From: Azorinus chamasolen | Lineage: Eukaryota > Mollusca > Bivalvia > Cardiida > Solecurtidae | DNA: 64,000 nucleotides | Reading direction: 5' to 3' | Assembly: GCA_963576725.1 (NCBI GenBank) | Contig: OY755239.1 | Span: forward strand, 62,352,953-62,416,952 | Part shown: positions 43,655 to 55,306 of the stretch, in pieces | How positions within the stretch are numbered: position 1 is the stretch's first letter | Layout: each line of letters starts with the position of its first letter | Made by a program: the position numbers and the translations under genes | The notes under the pieces: model-generated | Databases searched by the model: none | Told to the model about the DNA's origin: nothing | The model's input: the letters and a program-made list of their open reading frames with translations, nothing else

Positions 43655-44203
43655 GTTAACCCTTTCTGAATACACTTTTCTACGCCTCTATAATAACCAC
43701 TTCTTGAAACCATTGTGATAAATAGAGCATTTGCTCCTTTCCTCCATAAATACACTTTTCTACGCCTCTATAATAACCACTTCTTGAAACCATTGTGATA
43801 AATAGAGCATTTGCTCCTTTCCTCCATAAATACACTTTTCTACGCCTCTATAATAACCACTTCTTGAAACCATTGTGATAAATAGAGCATTTGCTCCTTT
43901 CCTCCATAAATACACTTTTCTACGCCTCTATAATAACCACTTCTTGAAACCATTGTGATAAATAGAGCATTTGCTCCTTTCCTCCATAAATACACTTTTC
44001 TACGCCTCTGTAATAACCACTTCTTGAAACCATTGTGATAAATAGAGCATTTGCTCCTATAGGAGCAAATGCTCTATTTATCACAATGGTTTCAAACTAC
44101 AAAATTCTAAAATTTTCCTTTTCTCTAGTAAATGCTCCTTTTGGGTAGATTAATTCATTCAAAGAGGTTGGGTCTAAAAATAGCCTATGAGGGAATGGGT
44201 TAA
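43655..44203. mobile_element. TTAA-B MITE with five tandem left arms
   Basis: An 80-bp segment (TACGCCTCTATAATAACCAC ... TTTCCTCCATAAATACAC) recurs at exactly 80-bp spacing, at 43681, 43761, 43841, 43921 and 44001. The units are almost identical. Only the last unit continues through GCTCCTATAGGAGC into the right arm and GGGTTAA. Confidence 0.9.
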
Positions 44204-44438
44204 ATAAATGCATTTTCACACCTTTGCAAACGGAGTAGACCTAGATCTGATGGCTACTATAGGAGCCATCTGATCAGGGTTTGCACTGTTTGATTTTGAC
44301 ATGATAAAGATCTGATTTTATAATTTTTGTAAAAATAAAAAATGTCCTTGAAGAGTTTACATTAAAAAAAATTCATGATGTCTGTTTCTCACATAACTAT
44401 TGAACAGGGAAAGGGTTAAGATATAAACCACAATGTTA

Positions 44439-44588
44439 TTAACCCTTCGCTTGCTGAATTTTAAAATACATTTCTCCTTCTTTACCCATGCCCTTTTGTA
44501 TAATTACATATAATATCTTCACTGCGTACAAGTATTTCGCTGTGCAATCACTGCTGTGGAGTGCACTGGTTGCACAATCAACTTGTAA
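44439..44588. mobile_element. TTAA-C left part, cut by HINE VIII
   Basis: TTAACCCTTCGCTTGCTG to TTGCACAATCAACTTGTA. The palindromic half is missing. Confidence 0.75.
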
Positions 44589-45993
44589 CTAGAGGTTTTT
44601 GTCACAAAAATGGTTGTCTCCCCTCTAATAAAAACAATATGTAAAGGGAAATCACTAAAAATGTTATGGTCTTGATGAATGATACTTCCCCTCATTATGC
44701 GTTTTCCACACTACATTTTTCAAGAAGAAAATGATAACAGCTAATAACTCCAAAAATACTGATACCAGATTTATGGCCCTTGTGCATGACACTTACTTTC
44801 ATCATGCTCTTTCCAAAAATAAAATGTCATTCCAATAGCATCAGTCGAACGGAGTTATTGATCGGCCAAAAAATGTAACAATACGAGCCATGTAACAAGA
44901 GCCATGCAGGAGTTATCGTCCGGACAAGAAAGAATTAAACAAATGTACAAGGGGCAATAACTCTAAATTTATTGAAGCTCGAGTTAAGGATCTTATGCAT
45001 GACACTTTCTCTTATCATGATCGTTCCATGTATGAAGTTTCACTCCAATGGCATGTGTCAAATAGGAGTAATCATCCGGACAAAAAATTGTGATTTTTTT
45101 TTACAAAGGGCAATAACTCCAATATTAGTGAAGCCAGAGTTATGGACCTTGTGCATGACACTTCCTCTCGTTATGATCTTTCCATATATGAAGTTTCAAT
45201 CAAATGGCATGAGCCATATAGAAGTTATCGTCCGGACAAAAAAGTGTGAATTTTTTTAAAAAGGGCAATAACTCCTATATTAGTGAAGCCAGAGTTATGT
45301 ACCTTCTGCATGACAATTCCTCTAATTATGCTCTTTCCATATATGAAGTTTCAATCAACTAGCATCAGGCATATTGAAGTTATTGTCCGGACAAAAAATT
45401 ATGATATTTTTTACAAAGGGCAATAACTCCAATATTAGTGAAGCCAGAGTTATGGACCTTGTGCATGACACTTCCTCTTGTCATGATCTTTCCATATATG
45501 AAGTTTCAATCAAATGGCATGGGCCATATAGGAGTTATCGTCCGGACAAAAAAGTGTGATTTTTTTTTACAAAGGACAATAACTCCAATATTAGTGAAGC
45601 CAGAGTTATGGACCTTGTGCATGACACTTCCTCTCATTATGCTCTTTCCATATATGAAGTTTCAATCAACTGGCATCAGGCATATTGAAGTTATCGACCG
45701 GACAAAAAATTATATTTTTTACAAAGGGCAATAACTCCAATATTAGTGAAGCCAGAGTTATGGACCTTGTGCATGACACTTCCTCTTGTCATGATCTTTC
45801 CATATATGAAGTTTCAATCAAATGGTATGGGCCATATAGGAGTTATCGTCCGGACAAAAAAGTGTGATTTTTTTTTACAAAGGGCAATAACTCCAATATT
45901 AGTGAAGCCAGAGTTATGGACCTTGTGCATGACACTTCCTCTCATTATGCTCTTTCCATATATGAAGTTTCAATCAACTGGCATCAGGCATAT
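44587..45993 (+). mobile_element. HINE VIII, tandem core with dimeric order
   Basis: Starts ACTAGAGGTTTTTGTCAC. It has nine or so units of about 155 bp (AAGGGCAATAACTCCAATAT, GACCTTGTGCATGACACTTC). From about 45100 two unit types alternate: one ending GGAGTTATCGTCCGG and one ending ATTGAAGTTATCG, so a 310-bp dimer is the repeating block. No terminal hairpin is present. It stops at a fragment of the 77-bp hairpin element (45994-46036). Long open frames here are repeat shadows. Confidence 0.8.
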
Positions 45994-46089
45994 TGAACTC
46001 CTTCACAAAAGAATAGTTTTGCACCAAGCCCTCGATATTATGTTAAGCCAGGCTATCGTAAATATTCAGGTTGTTGTTGTTGTTGTTTT

Positions 46090-46545
46090 TTAACTCATTC
46101 CCTAATATTGACGCCTTTTGAGGCCTCTCTAAAAGTCACTTTTTGAAACCATTTTGATAAAAAGAGCATTTACTCCTTAACCCTTTACCTCATAGGCTAT
46201 TTTTAGATACAGCCTCTTTGAATAAATCTACCCGAAAGGAGCATTAACTAGAGAAAAGGAATTTTTTTTAGAATTTTGTAGTTTGAAACCATTGTGATAA
46301 ATAGAGCATTTGCTCCTATAGGAGCAAATGCTCTATTTATCACAATGGTTTCACAAAGTGACTTTTACAGAGTCGTCAAAAGTCGTCAATATGAGGAAAT
46401 GGGTTAAGAGCAAATGCTCTATTTATCACTATGGTTTCATAACTACAAAGTTCTAAAGTTTTCCATTTCTCTAGTAAATGCTCCTTTTCGGTAGATTTAT
46501 TTAAAGAGGTTGGGTCTAAAAATAGCCTATGAGGGAATGGGTTAA
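46090..46545. mobile_element. TTAA-B MITE with a second TTAA-B inside
   Basis: The outer copy runs from TTAACTCATTCCCTA to GAGGGAATGGGTTAA. The inner copy (46177-46407), in opposite orientation, is inserted at TTAA in the centre of the outer palindrome and keeps its own GCTCCTATAGGAGC core. Confidence 0.85.
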
Positions 46546-47086
46546 GAAAAGTGTGTCCTGAAAAACAGTGCAGACCCTGATCAGAGGGCCCCTCTAGGAG
46601 CCCTCTCATCCGCATCTACACTGTTTGCAAAGGACATTTACAACTCATTTCCTGCACAGCAAGGGTAAATTGGTTTCACATGCAAGAATTACGAGTTGTG
46701 AAGTGAAACTACTCTCATTTTCAAGAAGAAAACAATTGTGGAGAATCTTATTTCTTGAAAATGAGATATTTTAATGGGCGAATTGTCTAAAAAATTTCCC
46801 TACTTCATCAAGGCTGATTTAATTGCGAGAGTTCACAGATATCATCTCATACGCTATAACTCTTGCATGCTATGGGCAAAATCACACAATAAACTTAGCC
46901 AACAGTCCTGATTCAGATGAAACGCTCAACAAACACTTATCTAAATAGGATCCAAACTGTTTGACACTCTGAAATAGATTCTGTAGAGAAATGAGAATTA
47001 ACCCATTCCCTTATATTGATCGACGACTTTTGACGACTCTGTAAAAGTTACTTTGTGAAACCATTTTTATAAATAAAATGCTTACT
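46546..47086. mobile_element. TTAA-D and TTAA-E remnants
   Basis: 46560-46630: CAGTGCAGACCCTGATCAGA core of TTAA-D. 46858-46985: CTTGCATGCTATGGGCAAA with CCAAACTGTTTGACAC of TTAA-E. 46998-47086: left end of a TTAA-B copy. Between them nothing was recognised. Confidence 0.5.
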
Positions 47087-47309
47087 TTAACCATTTCCTC
47101 CATAGGCTATTTCTAGATACAATCTCTTTGAATAAATCTACCAAAAAGGAGCACTAATTAGAGAAAAGGACAATTTTAGAATTTTGTAGTTTGAAACTAT
47201 TGTGATAAATAGACCATTGGAGCAAATTAATGCTCTATTTATCACAATGGTTTCAAGAAGAGGTTATTACAGAGGTGTAGAAAGGCGTATTTATGGAGGA
47301 AAAGGTTAA
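47087..47309. mobile_element. TTAA-B MITE, reverse orientation
   Basis: TTAACCATTTCCTCCATAGG to GGAGGAAAAGGTTAA. Centre ACCATTGGAGCAAATTAATG, with the core decayed. Confidence 0.8.
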
Positions 47310-47495
47310 AAAACTAACAACATTTTGTTTTTCCAAATTAAACAAGCATAAGAGTTCCAGATTTAATGCTTTAAAGTGTTGCAATTGTCATTGGTGTTCA
47401 AAATGTCATTAAAAGAAATTGTAAAACATTTCTAAAGATGCCTAATTTCGCACAGTACTGTCAAGAGGGAAAATCAGCACAAATTAGAAACCAAG

Positions 47496-47704
47496 TACAG
47501 TAAAACCCCGCTAATGCGACCACCAAAAAGGGGCATACTTCTGGGTGACAGAGGCAGGTGGTAGCTTAATGCAGGACGAAAGTTATGCAGAAAGCTCCTA
47601 TAGGAGCTTTCAGCATAACTTTCGTCCTGCATTAAGCAACCACCTGCTTTAGACGACATCAGTGGCTGTTTATTAAGTGGTCGCATTAGAGAGGTTTTAC
47701 TGTA
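47496..47704. mobile_element. TA-1 MITE, near-intact
   Basis: TACAGTAAAACCCCGCTAAT to ATTAGAGAGGTTTTACTGTA. Arms GCAGGTGGTAGCTTAATGCA around GCTCCTATAGGAGC (47594-47607). A TTAA-A left half follows at 47818-47935. Confidence 0.9.
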
Positions 47705-47989
47705 TTGCTGAAAAAAATATTTCAACATACACCTAATGGCAGAGGCATTCACAAATCGTATTTCTGGTCTGTCCCATTTATATGTATTGAATTCCAAATT
47801 TCATGCATATCGTGAGGTTAACCCTTTCCTTTATATTAACGTCTTTTCATGCATTTGCAAACTGAGTATACCCAGATCAGATGGCTCCTATAGCAGCAGT
47901 CTGGTCAGGATCTGCTCCAAATCTCCATGGGTTTGTTAAAGCTAATTAAATAATTTAAACTTGACACCATTTCGATTTACATTACATTG

Positions 47990-48830
47990 ACAAAGGGGAA
48001 TAACTCTAACATGGACAATGCAATCCAATTCATCTCACCTTCATGCACAACAAATCATCAATATCGTTACCATCTACATGCATGAAGAAATTAACGGAAT
48101 ATTAATGAAGGAGACAAAATTTTGTTATAAAAATCCACAAGCAAATTCGCTGAATTGATAATATTATCTACCGCCAAACAAGTGCTGGCCTCAGAGTTAT
48201 TGATCAGATAAACAAAAAGGTTAAACATTTAACAAAGCAAGAGCCATAACTCTGGTGTTCCAAGGTAAATGTAAGTAATACTCGCAGGACCGTATTTCTG
48301 TATAGTATCAAACATTTACACAAAGTTTCATTGTAAAAGTCCAAAACGTTTCTGAGATATAACAAAAAGGTTAAGTTTTTCACAAACATAAAGGACCACA
48401 ATCTTGGTGTTCCAAGGCCAATATCAATGAAACATGCAGGGCTGCATGTCCTTATGCTACTTAAAATTTGAAACCTAAAAACTTTAAAAAAACACGAACA
48501 GTTCCTGAGAAACGACTCCTGACAGGCAAAAATGTTACATTTTTAACAAACAAGGGGCCATAACGCCAAGGTAAACATCAGTGATATTTGCAGGCACTAA
48601 TTCCTTTATGTTACTAAACAATCACACAATGTTTCAAAGAAAAACTCCAAACTGTTTCTTAGATATGAGTCTGGGATGCATTGACACACAGAGACAAGGC
48701 CCAAAACTATTTCCAAGGGGAAAAACTCCAGAAAGGATAATGCGATCCATTTAGTCACCTTCATGCACAACTAATCATCAATATCAACCACTGATGAACA
48801 CAGAAAGATATTTTATACAGTACACACTTG
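47990..48830 (+). repeat. Degenerate HINE-type core
   Basis: Four diverged units with GGGGAATAACTCTAACATGG, GGTGTTCCAAGGTAAATGT and ACAAAGTTTCATTG. Neither the 5' motif nor the hairpin could be found. Confidence 0.55.
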
Positions 48831-48920
48831 ACAGTTCAAAGTTATATAGTCATGAAGAATTGAGAACTTTTTCGGCAGGTAACTGCGTGACTTTCACCCT
48901 GTATTAAGTAGAAACCTGTC

Positions 48921-49141
48921 TTAACCCTTCGCTTGATATTCACGTCAAAATACCTACCTGTAAATAGTGAAGACCCAGATGAGACAGCTCCTATTTACAA
49001 GTTGATTGTGCAACCAGTGCACTCCACAGCAGTGATTGCACAGAGAAATACTTGTACACAGTGAAGATATATGTAATTATACAAAAGGGCATGGGTAAAG
49101 AAGGAGAAATGCATTTTAAAATTCAGCAAGAAAAGTGTTAA
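48921..49141. mobile_element. TTAA-C MITE lacking its palindrome right half
   Basis: TTAACCCTTCGCTTGATATT to GCAAGAAAAGTGTTAA. After GAGACAGCTCCT it jumps to ATTTACAAGTTG. It was inserted in a TA-1 remnant (48880-48920) and shares TTAA with the next copy. Confidence 0.8.
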
Positions 49142-49374
49142 CACTTTACTCCATAAATACGCCTTTGCAAAGAGAGTAGAACCAGATCAGACAGCTTCTA
49201 CGGGAGCCGTTTGATCAGGGTCTGCTCTGATTGCTTATGAAATACTATAGATATAATTCTAGTTTCTGCCATGGCCAAATATTTCTGTGTCCATATACTT
49301 TTATAACAATTAATCTAATTAATATTCATGAGGTAATTATATCTTGCATGAATATTTATTGAGTAAAGGGTTGA
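49138..49374. mobile_element. TTAA-A MITE
   Basis: TTAACACTTTACTCCATAAA to ATTGAGTAAAGGGTTGA. Core GACAGCTTCTACGGGAGCCG. Confidence 0.7.
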
Positions 49375-49697
49375 AGAATGATACATGTACTTATTTTAGT
49401 GTTTGACTATTACTATTGGGATTATTGGGCTGCAAAAGCAGCCCAATTTTATACAGCTTTGAGTTTTTACCATGATTTACTGCGTTCCTGTGTTTCTATA
49501 AAAGCCAATCTTTTTAATAACCATGGTTTACTGTGAGACTAGTTTTTATTTATATATATGTATTTATTTTTATTCATATATTTTTCCTAGCAGGGGCACA
49601 TATTTTTGTCGGTGCTATTTCTTTCTTTTCTGCCATGACCCAGTTTCAGTGAATACTAGTGAATTGGGTATAACTGATTAAAATCACATTCTCAATC

Positions 49698-49776
49698 TTA
49701 GCGGTCAGTGTGGTCTAAGGGTTATAGCAATGGCTTAGGAAACTCGAGTTCATGGGTTTGATCCTTGATGGGAGCC
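49698..49776 (+). repeat. tRNA-derived SINE head (or tRNA pseudogene)
   Basis: GCGGTCAGTGTGGTCTAAGG carries an A-box-like TGTGGTCTAAGG. About 35 bases on, GGGTTTGATCC fits the B box. The spacing fits an internal Pol III promoter, but no clean cloverleaf or CCA-adjacent stem forms. The flanks from about 49415 (GGGCTGCAAAAGCAGCCC hairpin) to AGCCCAATAT may belong to the same element. Confidence 0.55.
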
Positions 49777-50171
49777 CAATATATTTTTTTTCTCTCATTT
49801 TTTCTTAGTACCCCTAGTTTACGTGCTTTTGGTTTATTAATTAAAACCATTTTGTACATAAAAAATATAAGTCCTTTGTTTGCATTTTGGCTTCGGTAAA
49901 GTTATTCAGCCGAGACTTTTTACTCGTGGTTTTGTTGACCGTTTTGCATATTTCACCATTTTGCATGAATTTGCTTTCAATTAAATGTATATCTTATACT
50001 AACCTGTTCTTAATTTAGGGACAATATAGGTGAAAAAGTTAATGGGCATCATGAATCGACCAACATGTATTCGAATAATTTCATGTAGACTATAAGTATG
50101 GGAGTTTGCATGTCTATTTAGTGATAGTTAATTATATGAAGTGTTTGATGGAATTAGTGGTGAATTTCGTA
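49777..50171. other. Intronic stretch, nothing recognised
   Basis: T-rich sequence after the SINE head. No repeats with clear ends and no coding frame. Confidence 0.4.
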
Positions 50172-51019
50172 TACAGTATAACCTCTGATATCCGGCACCC
50201 CAGTGTTCCACGTCAGTATGCCGGTTAAGAGAGGGTGACGGTTAACAGAATTATGCCTAGATTCACAAGTTTACGTACCAAAAGATTTATTCCACAAGTC
50301 CTTTTTTCGCTGCGAGGGGAATTCCACCATGACAATTCACAAATTGCATATACATGTACATATATACAACAGCGCCGAACCTGATCAGATAGCTCCATTT
50401 AAATAGGAGCCATTTGATCAGGATCTGTTTGTCTATTGTCTTTTGAACTACATGTACATGTAAAATATAGGCATAACGTGGTAAGCGTACAATTGGAAGT
50501 AAACACACATGTATAAAGGGCTCGACTAAAACACCGGAACATTCACACTATATTTTATTTACAAGTTCGGATTCTACACAGGTACATGTATATGCAGACC
50601 ATCACCGCTGGTTTTTACACAATTAGCAAACAGCGTAGATCCGAACGCTAAATAATTTGGTATTGCCATTTTTGACATGTGTACATACACTTATTTTCAA
50701 TGACGATAACAATATAAATCTATAAAGGGCGGTCAACTTACCCTAGGCCCATTAACGGTACTTATCACCTATCTGAATGTAAAGCGCTTACTGTCAATGA
50801 TCACAGGTAAGCCAACCGCCGGACAACAAGGTGTGAAAAACCGCTAATTTGCCTTTATTGGCCTGTCAAGGTATGCCGGTTAACGGTTAACAGGGGTTCC
50901 GATCAAGAGAGAGTTTGGATACATAAAACAAATAGGGAAACTGCCGGGACCAAACAGCAGTGCTGGATAACAGGGGTTTCTGGTTAAGAGGGGTGCCGAT
51001 CAACAGAGGTTATACTGTA
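50172..51019. mobile_element. 848-bp TA-flanked element with long inverted ends
   Basis: TACAGTATAACCTCTGATAT then CCGGCACCCC on the left; GGGGTGCCGATCAACAGAGG then TTATACTGTA on the right. Inside, ATGCCGGTTAAGAGAGGGTG pairs with related sequence at about 50875-50900. A TTAA-A-like core (CTGATCAGATAGCTCC) lies at about 50380. It is longer than TA-1 but has related termini, consistent with a larger relative. No transposase frame. Confidence 0.75.
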
Positions 51020-51339
51020 CATATGGTGCTAGAAGCTTTGTGATTTATTTTAAATTAATTTTACTTGTGAACATCACTTAATGTGATAATGGTTTCTACA
51101 TCAGTGTGTTTCAGCAAATGAATAACATTGATATGTGACATAATGTGTATTATTGGTGTCCAAAAGTGCATTACAGTAGTCTAATGGGAAGAAATAGATC
51201 TAGCATAATGTGACAAATCTCCCTTAATTTCGTATGATATAGCATGTCAGAGAGAGAGAAACAAGAGAAAATGATCGAGTGTGGAAGACAGATAGACTGA
51301 AAGGGATATTGCTAAGATGCACCAGTTCTGAGTTCTCAA

Positions 51340-51518
51340 AAGCGGAGATTAAAATTTTATTTAGTATAAATATCAGTCTTGGAGACAGGTGGCAGCTTAA
51401 TGCAGGGTGAAAGTCATTTCTGTGTGACTTCCACCCTGCATTAAACAGCCACCTGCCTAAAAGTAGCTAAATTCTTCTCTACTAGAATTTCAGTTTAGAG
51501 GGGTTTACTGTCTGCTAT
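51340..51518. mobile_element. TA-1 MITE, left end diverged
   Basis: AGACAGGTGGCAGCTTAATG with its complement, and CTACTAGAATTTCAGTTTAG to GGGGTTTACTGT. Confidence 0.8.
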
Positions 51519-51573
51519 TACAGTATTGGTGTTCTGGTAATGCTTTGATAATTGTTTCTTTTCATGTCACAAA

Positions 51574-51823
51574 TTAACCCTTCTCTTGCTGAATTTTAAA
51601 ATACATTTCTCCTTCTTTACCCATGCCCTTCTGTATAATTACATATATCTTCACTGTGTACAAGTATTTCACTGTGCAATCACTGCTGTGGAGTGCACTG
51701 GTTGCACAATCAACTTGTAAATAGTGCAGACTCTGATGAGACAGCTCCTGCAGGAGCTGTCTCATCTGGGTCTTCACTATTTACAGGTAGGTATATTGAC
51801 GTGAATAGCAAGCGAAGGGTTAA
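51574..51823. mobile_element. TTAA-C MITE
   Basis: TTAACCCTTCTCTTGCTG to AGCAAGCGAAGGGTTAA. Core GCTCCTGCAGGAGC. Open frames on both strands of this copy recur in every TTAA-C copy and are not genes. Confidence 0.9.
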
Positions 51824-52129
51824 GTGCTATATTAGCCTGATGGGTAACCTTAAAAATCTGCAGATGCTGAAGCCTGACATTTTGCTTCAGATGGTGGATC
51901 TTCTTTTTGAGTCATTTTCTTTTTTTTTTACAAAAACAAGCTGAATGAATATCCTCTGTCAAACAAGAGCTGACCTCAGAATTTAACAGAGTTATTGAAA
52001 TACAAGTATGGTAATGAATGCTTGTTTAAATTTTAATTTTCAATTGAAAAAACTCCAAACTGTTTCAGAAAGGTGGCCATAACTGGTAGTCCAAGATCAA
52101 GTTGCGTTTGCCAATGGTACTTAGTATGA

Positions 52130-52614
52130 ACCATCTCCTTCATATAAACGTGTTTTCACTCATTTGCAAACAGAGTAGACTCAGATCAGATGACTCTGCT
52201 TGCTAATGTAGTTTGATAACTCTGTTTCTTTAGTTTCTAAAATGGCTACAATGTTCCAACTTCCATATTTCATTAACTATTTTGCCCATGAATATGCACT
52301 GCGAGAAGGTATAGAAATTTGGAATAAACACAGAACAGGGAAAGAGTTATAACAATGTTTCAATGAAAAGCTGATATTTGACATTAACCTATCGATTCCC
52401 ACTTAGGCTATTTTTAGACACTACCACTTTAATTAAATCTACCGAAAAGGCACATTTACTAGAGAAAAGGAACATTTTAAAAATTTGTAGTTTTGAAACC
52501 ATTGTGATAAATAGAGCATTTTCTCCACAGGAGCAAATGCTCTATTTATCACAATATTTCAGAGTGTGACTTTTACAGAGTGTCAAAAGGCATTAATATG
52601 TGGGAATGGGTTAA
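52130..52614. mobile_element. TTAA-A remnant followed by TTAA-B
   Basis: 52130-52350 is a TTAA-A copy with a collapsed core (CAGATGACTCTGCTTGC). 52384-52614 is TTAA-B in reverse: TTAACCTATCGATTCCCAC to GGGAATGGGTTAA. Confidence 0.75.
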
Positions 52615-52759
52615 TCAAATGATAGAAATATTACCAACCTTTATTCCAAGGTGAATAAATATAGTTTTGTCCAAAAGAAATTCTTTGGAGTATTGGTTGG
52701 TGAAATGTTGTTTTTTCTGTAATGCTAATAAACCTAATAAACATGATTTGGTATTCATT

Positions 52760-53100
52760 ATGAATGAATATAAAGTTTTAAACAAAAACCTTAACCAAAA
52801 GATTTAATTTAAAAAGGGGTCAAAATGCTAGACATAGTTACATACTCTTGCCTATGGATGATGCTTGTGATGGTGAACAATTATAATTGTCCCAGTTTTA
52901 AAACTTCATCTCAAAGGGTTATGCAAATAAGTTGACCTTAACAAAAACTTTAACCAAAAATTCTAAGTTAAAAGGGCCATAACATATTAACAAACAATTC
53001 TCAGTTAAAAAGGGCTATAACCCTTGCCTACAGATGAAGATTGTGGTGGTGAACAAGTGTTCCAAGTTTCAAAGCTTTATCTCAAAGGGTTATTTCTTAC
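52760..53100 (+). repeat. HINE II-type core units without ends
   Basis: Three units of ACCTTAACCAAAAGATT / GCTTGTGATGGTGAACAA, related to the cores at 33354 and 62800. No hairpin or 5' motif. Confidence 0.7.
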
Positions 53101-53341
53101 ATGAATATTCATCAGATAATGAGTTCAGTTCCATTAAATGGAAGAAAATAACACTTTACACTTGTAATATTTCCTGCTTTACATATGATGTGTTTTAAAA
53201 AGTTTTAATTGTATTGAATTGCATTGAGTACCTGAAGGTCTCATATATAATCATGGCCATCAGTGCTAAAAGCGTGACACACTCAGCACAGGTATATTGG
53301 TATTATTGTCTTCCAAGAGCTTGTACACTGTCTAGAGACAC

Positions 53342-53539
53342 ATAACCCTTTAAACGTTAAATTTTCAAATGGACTATTCCAAAATACAAACTGATCAAGC
53401 TTACCATGAATACTTATGGGTGTTTTTAAAGAAAAGTGTAGCATGACAAACAGTGCAGACCCTGATGAGAGGGCTCCTCTAGCAGTCCACAGGAGTCATC
53501 AGGGTCTACACTGTTTGCAAAGGACAAATTTTGTGTTAA
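53342..53539. mobile_element. TTAA-D MITE
   Basis: ATAACCCTTTAAACGTTAAA to GGACAAATTTTGTGTTAA. Core CAGACCCTGATGAGAGGGCT. Confidence 0.75.
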
Positions 53540-53664
53540 ACTTTGCAACCAGACACATCATACTGTCTACTAAGAGGAATTGATGTATATAAGTCTCTTG
53601 AAGCTGTCCTCTTTCTTTTCATATTACAAATGATAATACCGGTATCTATGTCGGCAGCGATAAA

Positions 53665-54580
53665 TTGGCTGCCAGTTTGAACTTCGTTATTTGCACGCGA
53701 ATGACGGAATAGCTCGCAATTCAACTTACAAATAATGAGATGGTCAAAATAAGTAAATAAATGAGCAGAAATAATGTTTTAGACACTGTAGACCCCAGTC
53801 ATAATGGACTCAATAATCTATATTATTAAATCCGGAGCCATCTTGCAGTTGGTTATTCTTATAATGAAATATATCACATTTCAACTTCCGAATAACGAAA
53901 TCGTCAAAATCAGTTATGAATGTGTAATGATGATATTCAAACACCATAGACCCACATCATAGTATAATCAAAGCTTATTTATCAAATTTAGGACCATTTC
54001 CCAGTTCGACATTCGAATAACAAAATATTTCACAGATTGCAATTTGAATAACGAACTGATTCGCAGTTCAGCATCCAAAGAACGAAATGGTTGAAATAAG
54101 TTTTAAATGAGAATAGATTTTAGACACTGTAGACCCCAGTCATAGTGAATTCAATGATTTATATATTAAATCCGGAGCCATTTTGCAGTCTGTTATTCTA
54201 ATAATGAAATAACAAACTCCGAATAACAAATTGGTAAAAATAAATTATAAATGCACAATGATGATATTTTAAGCACTGTAGACCTACATCATAGTAGATT
54301 CAAAGCTTCTTTCTCAAATCTAGGAGGGTGGCGCAGTTCGATTATTTTCACCTTTTGGTTATTCGGATGTTGAACTGTGATCTACTTCGTTATTTAAATA
54401 TCGTTAAAAATTTCGTTATCAAAATGTCGAACTGCGAAATTGCTCCGGATTTAATATAATCATTGAGTCCACTATGACGGGGGCCTACAGTGTCTAAAAT
54501 ATCATCTCTGCTCATTTATTTACTAATTTTGACAAGTCGAAGTTAATTATTCAAATAATGAACTGCCAACTTAACACTGC
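53665..54580. mobile_element. Large inverted-repeat element with tandem arms
   Basis: Left-arm units (AGACACTGTAGACCCCAGTC, TTAAATCCGGAGCCAT, AATAACGAAAT) occur three to four times. The right side (about 54340-54580) carries the same unit inverted (GGGGGCCTACAGTGTC, GCTCCGGATTTAATAT), ending in AATGAACTGCCAAC against TTGGCTGCCAGTTTGAAC. This is another foldback-type layout. No target duplication was found. Confidence 0.65.
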
Positions 54581-55117
54581 CTATCTATGTCTTATTATCT
54601 TCTGCCAATAGCAGAGAGATATTATTTTGGCACTGTCAATCTTTCCATCTCTACGTCCGTCTGGATCCATTGCCACATAATGTTGGTTAGATTTAATTGA
54701 AACTCTGTGGAGTCTTTGAGAAATGGTGTATGTAAATATTTTTGCCAACCACCAATTCGTGTCGGAGTTATGTGCTCTTGGTTTATTTACCCTTTACTTC
54801 CTGAATGTTCGATCATTATTATGACAATTGTCAATTTGAACTAATATCGAAAAATGCCCTACCCCTGTAATTCAAAATAAACCGTTTTCATCGATACTTA
54901 TAACTTTTGTTCTACAACAAAATATCATCGGCTTGTTAGAACACTTAACGAAACTAAAACACAAGCCTAATAAATACTCATACATTGCTGAATAAAATGG
55001 GTCTTCGATATCAAACACATGAAAGTTGTGTCTTCTTTGGCGTTTATTTGACTGGTTTTCTTGCGATATACTTCTTTTCTGCATATAAACAAATGATTTA
55101 TGTAATTGTTAAGCATT
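54581..55117. other. Intronic stretch, little recognised
   Basis: 54610-54790 resembles a reversed HINE-like 3' region (CTACGTCCGTCTGGATCCAT). The rest is AT-rich. Open frames overlapping 54970-55360 run into the neighbouring TTAA-E copy and are not supported. Confidence 0.4.
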
Positions 55118-55306
55118 TTAACCCTTTCGCTGCCAATGTCACATTTGTCAATATCTATGCAAACAGTTTGGATCCAGTTCGGCGTCTCATCATGATCCAA
55201 ACTGTTTGTTACTGTTCCTATTTTATGAAAAAAAAAGAAGAAAAGTTGAAAATTGTAGCAGACGAAAAAATTTGCAGACGTCAAAGGTTGGCAGCGAAAG
55301 GGTTAA
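55118..55306. mobile_element. TTAA-E MITE, near-intact
   Basis: TTAACCCTTTCGCTGCCAAT to TTGGCAGCGAAAGGGTTAA, 19-bp perfect inverted ends. Core AACAGTTTGGATCCAGTTCG with CATGATCCAAACTGTTTG. Confidence 0.9.

Noticed and set aside
44972..46093. Several 60-115 codon frames in 45-46 kb
   Set aside because: The same peptide pieces recur with each 155-bp HINE unit; no gene structure.
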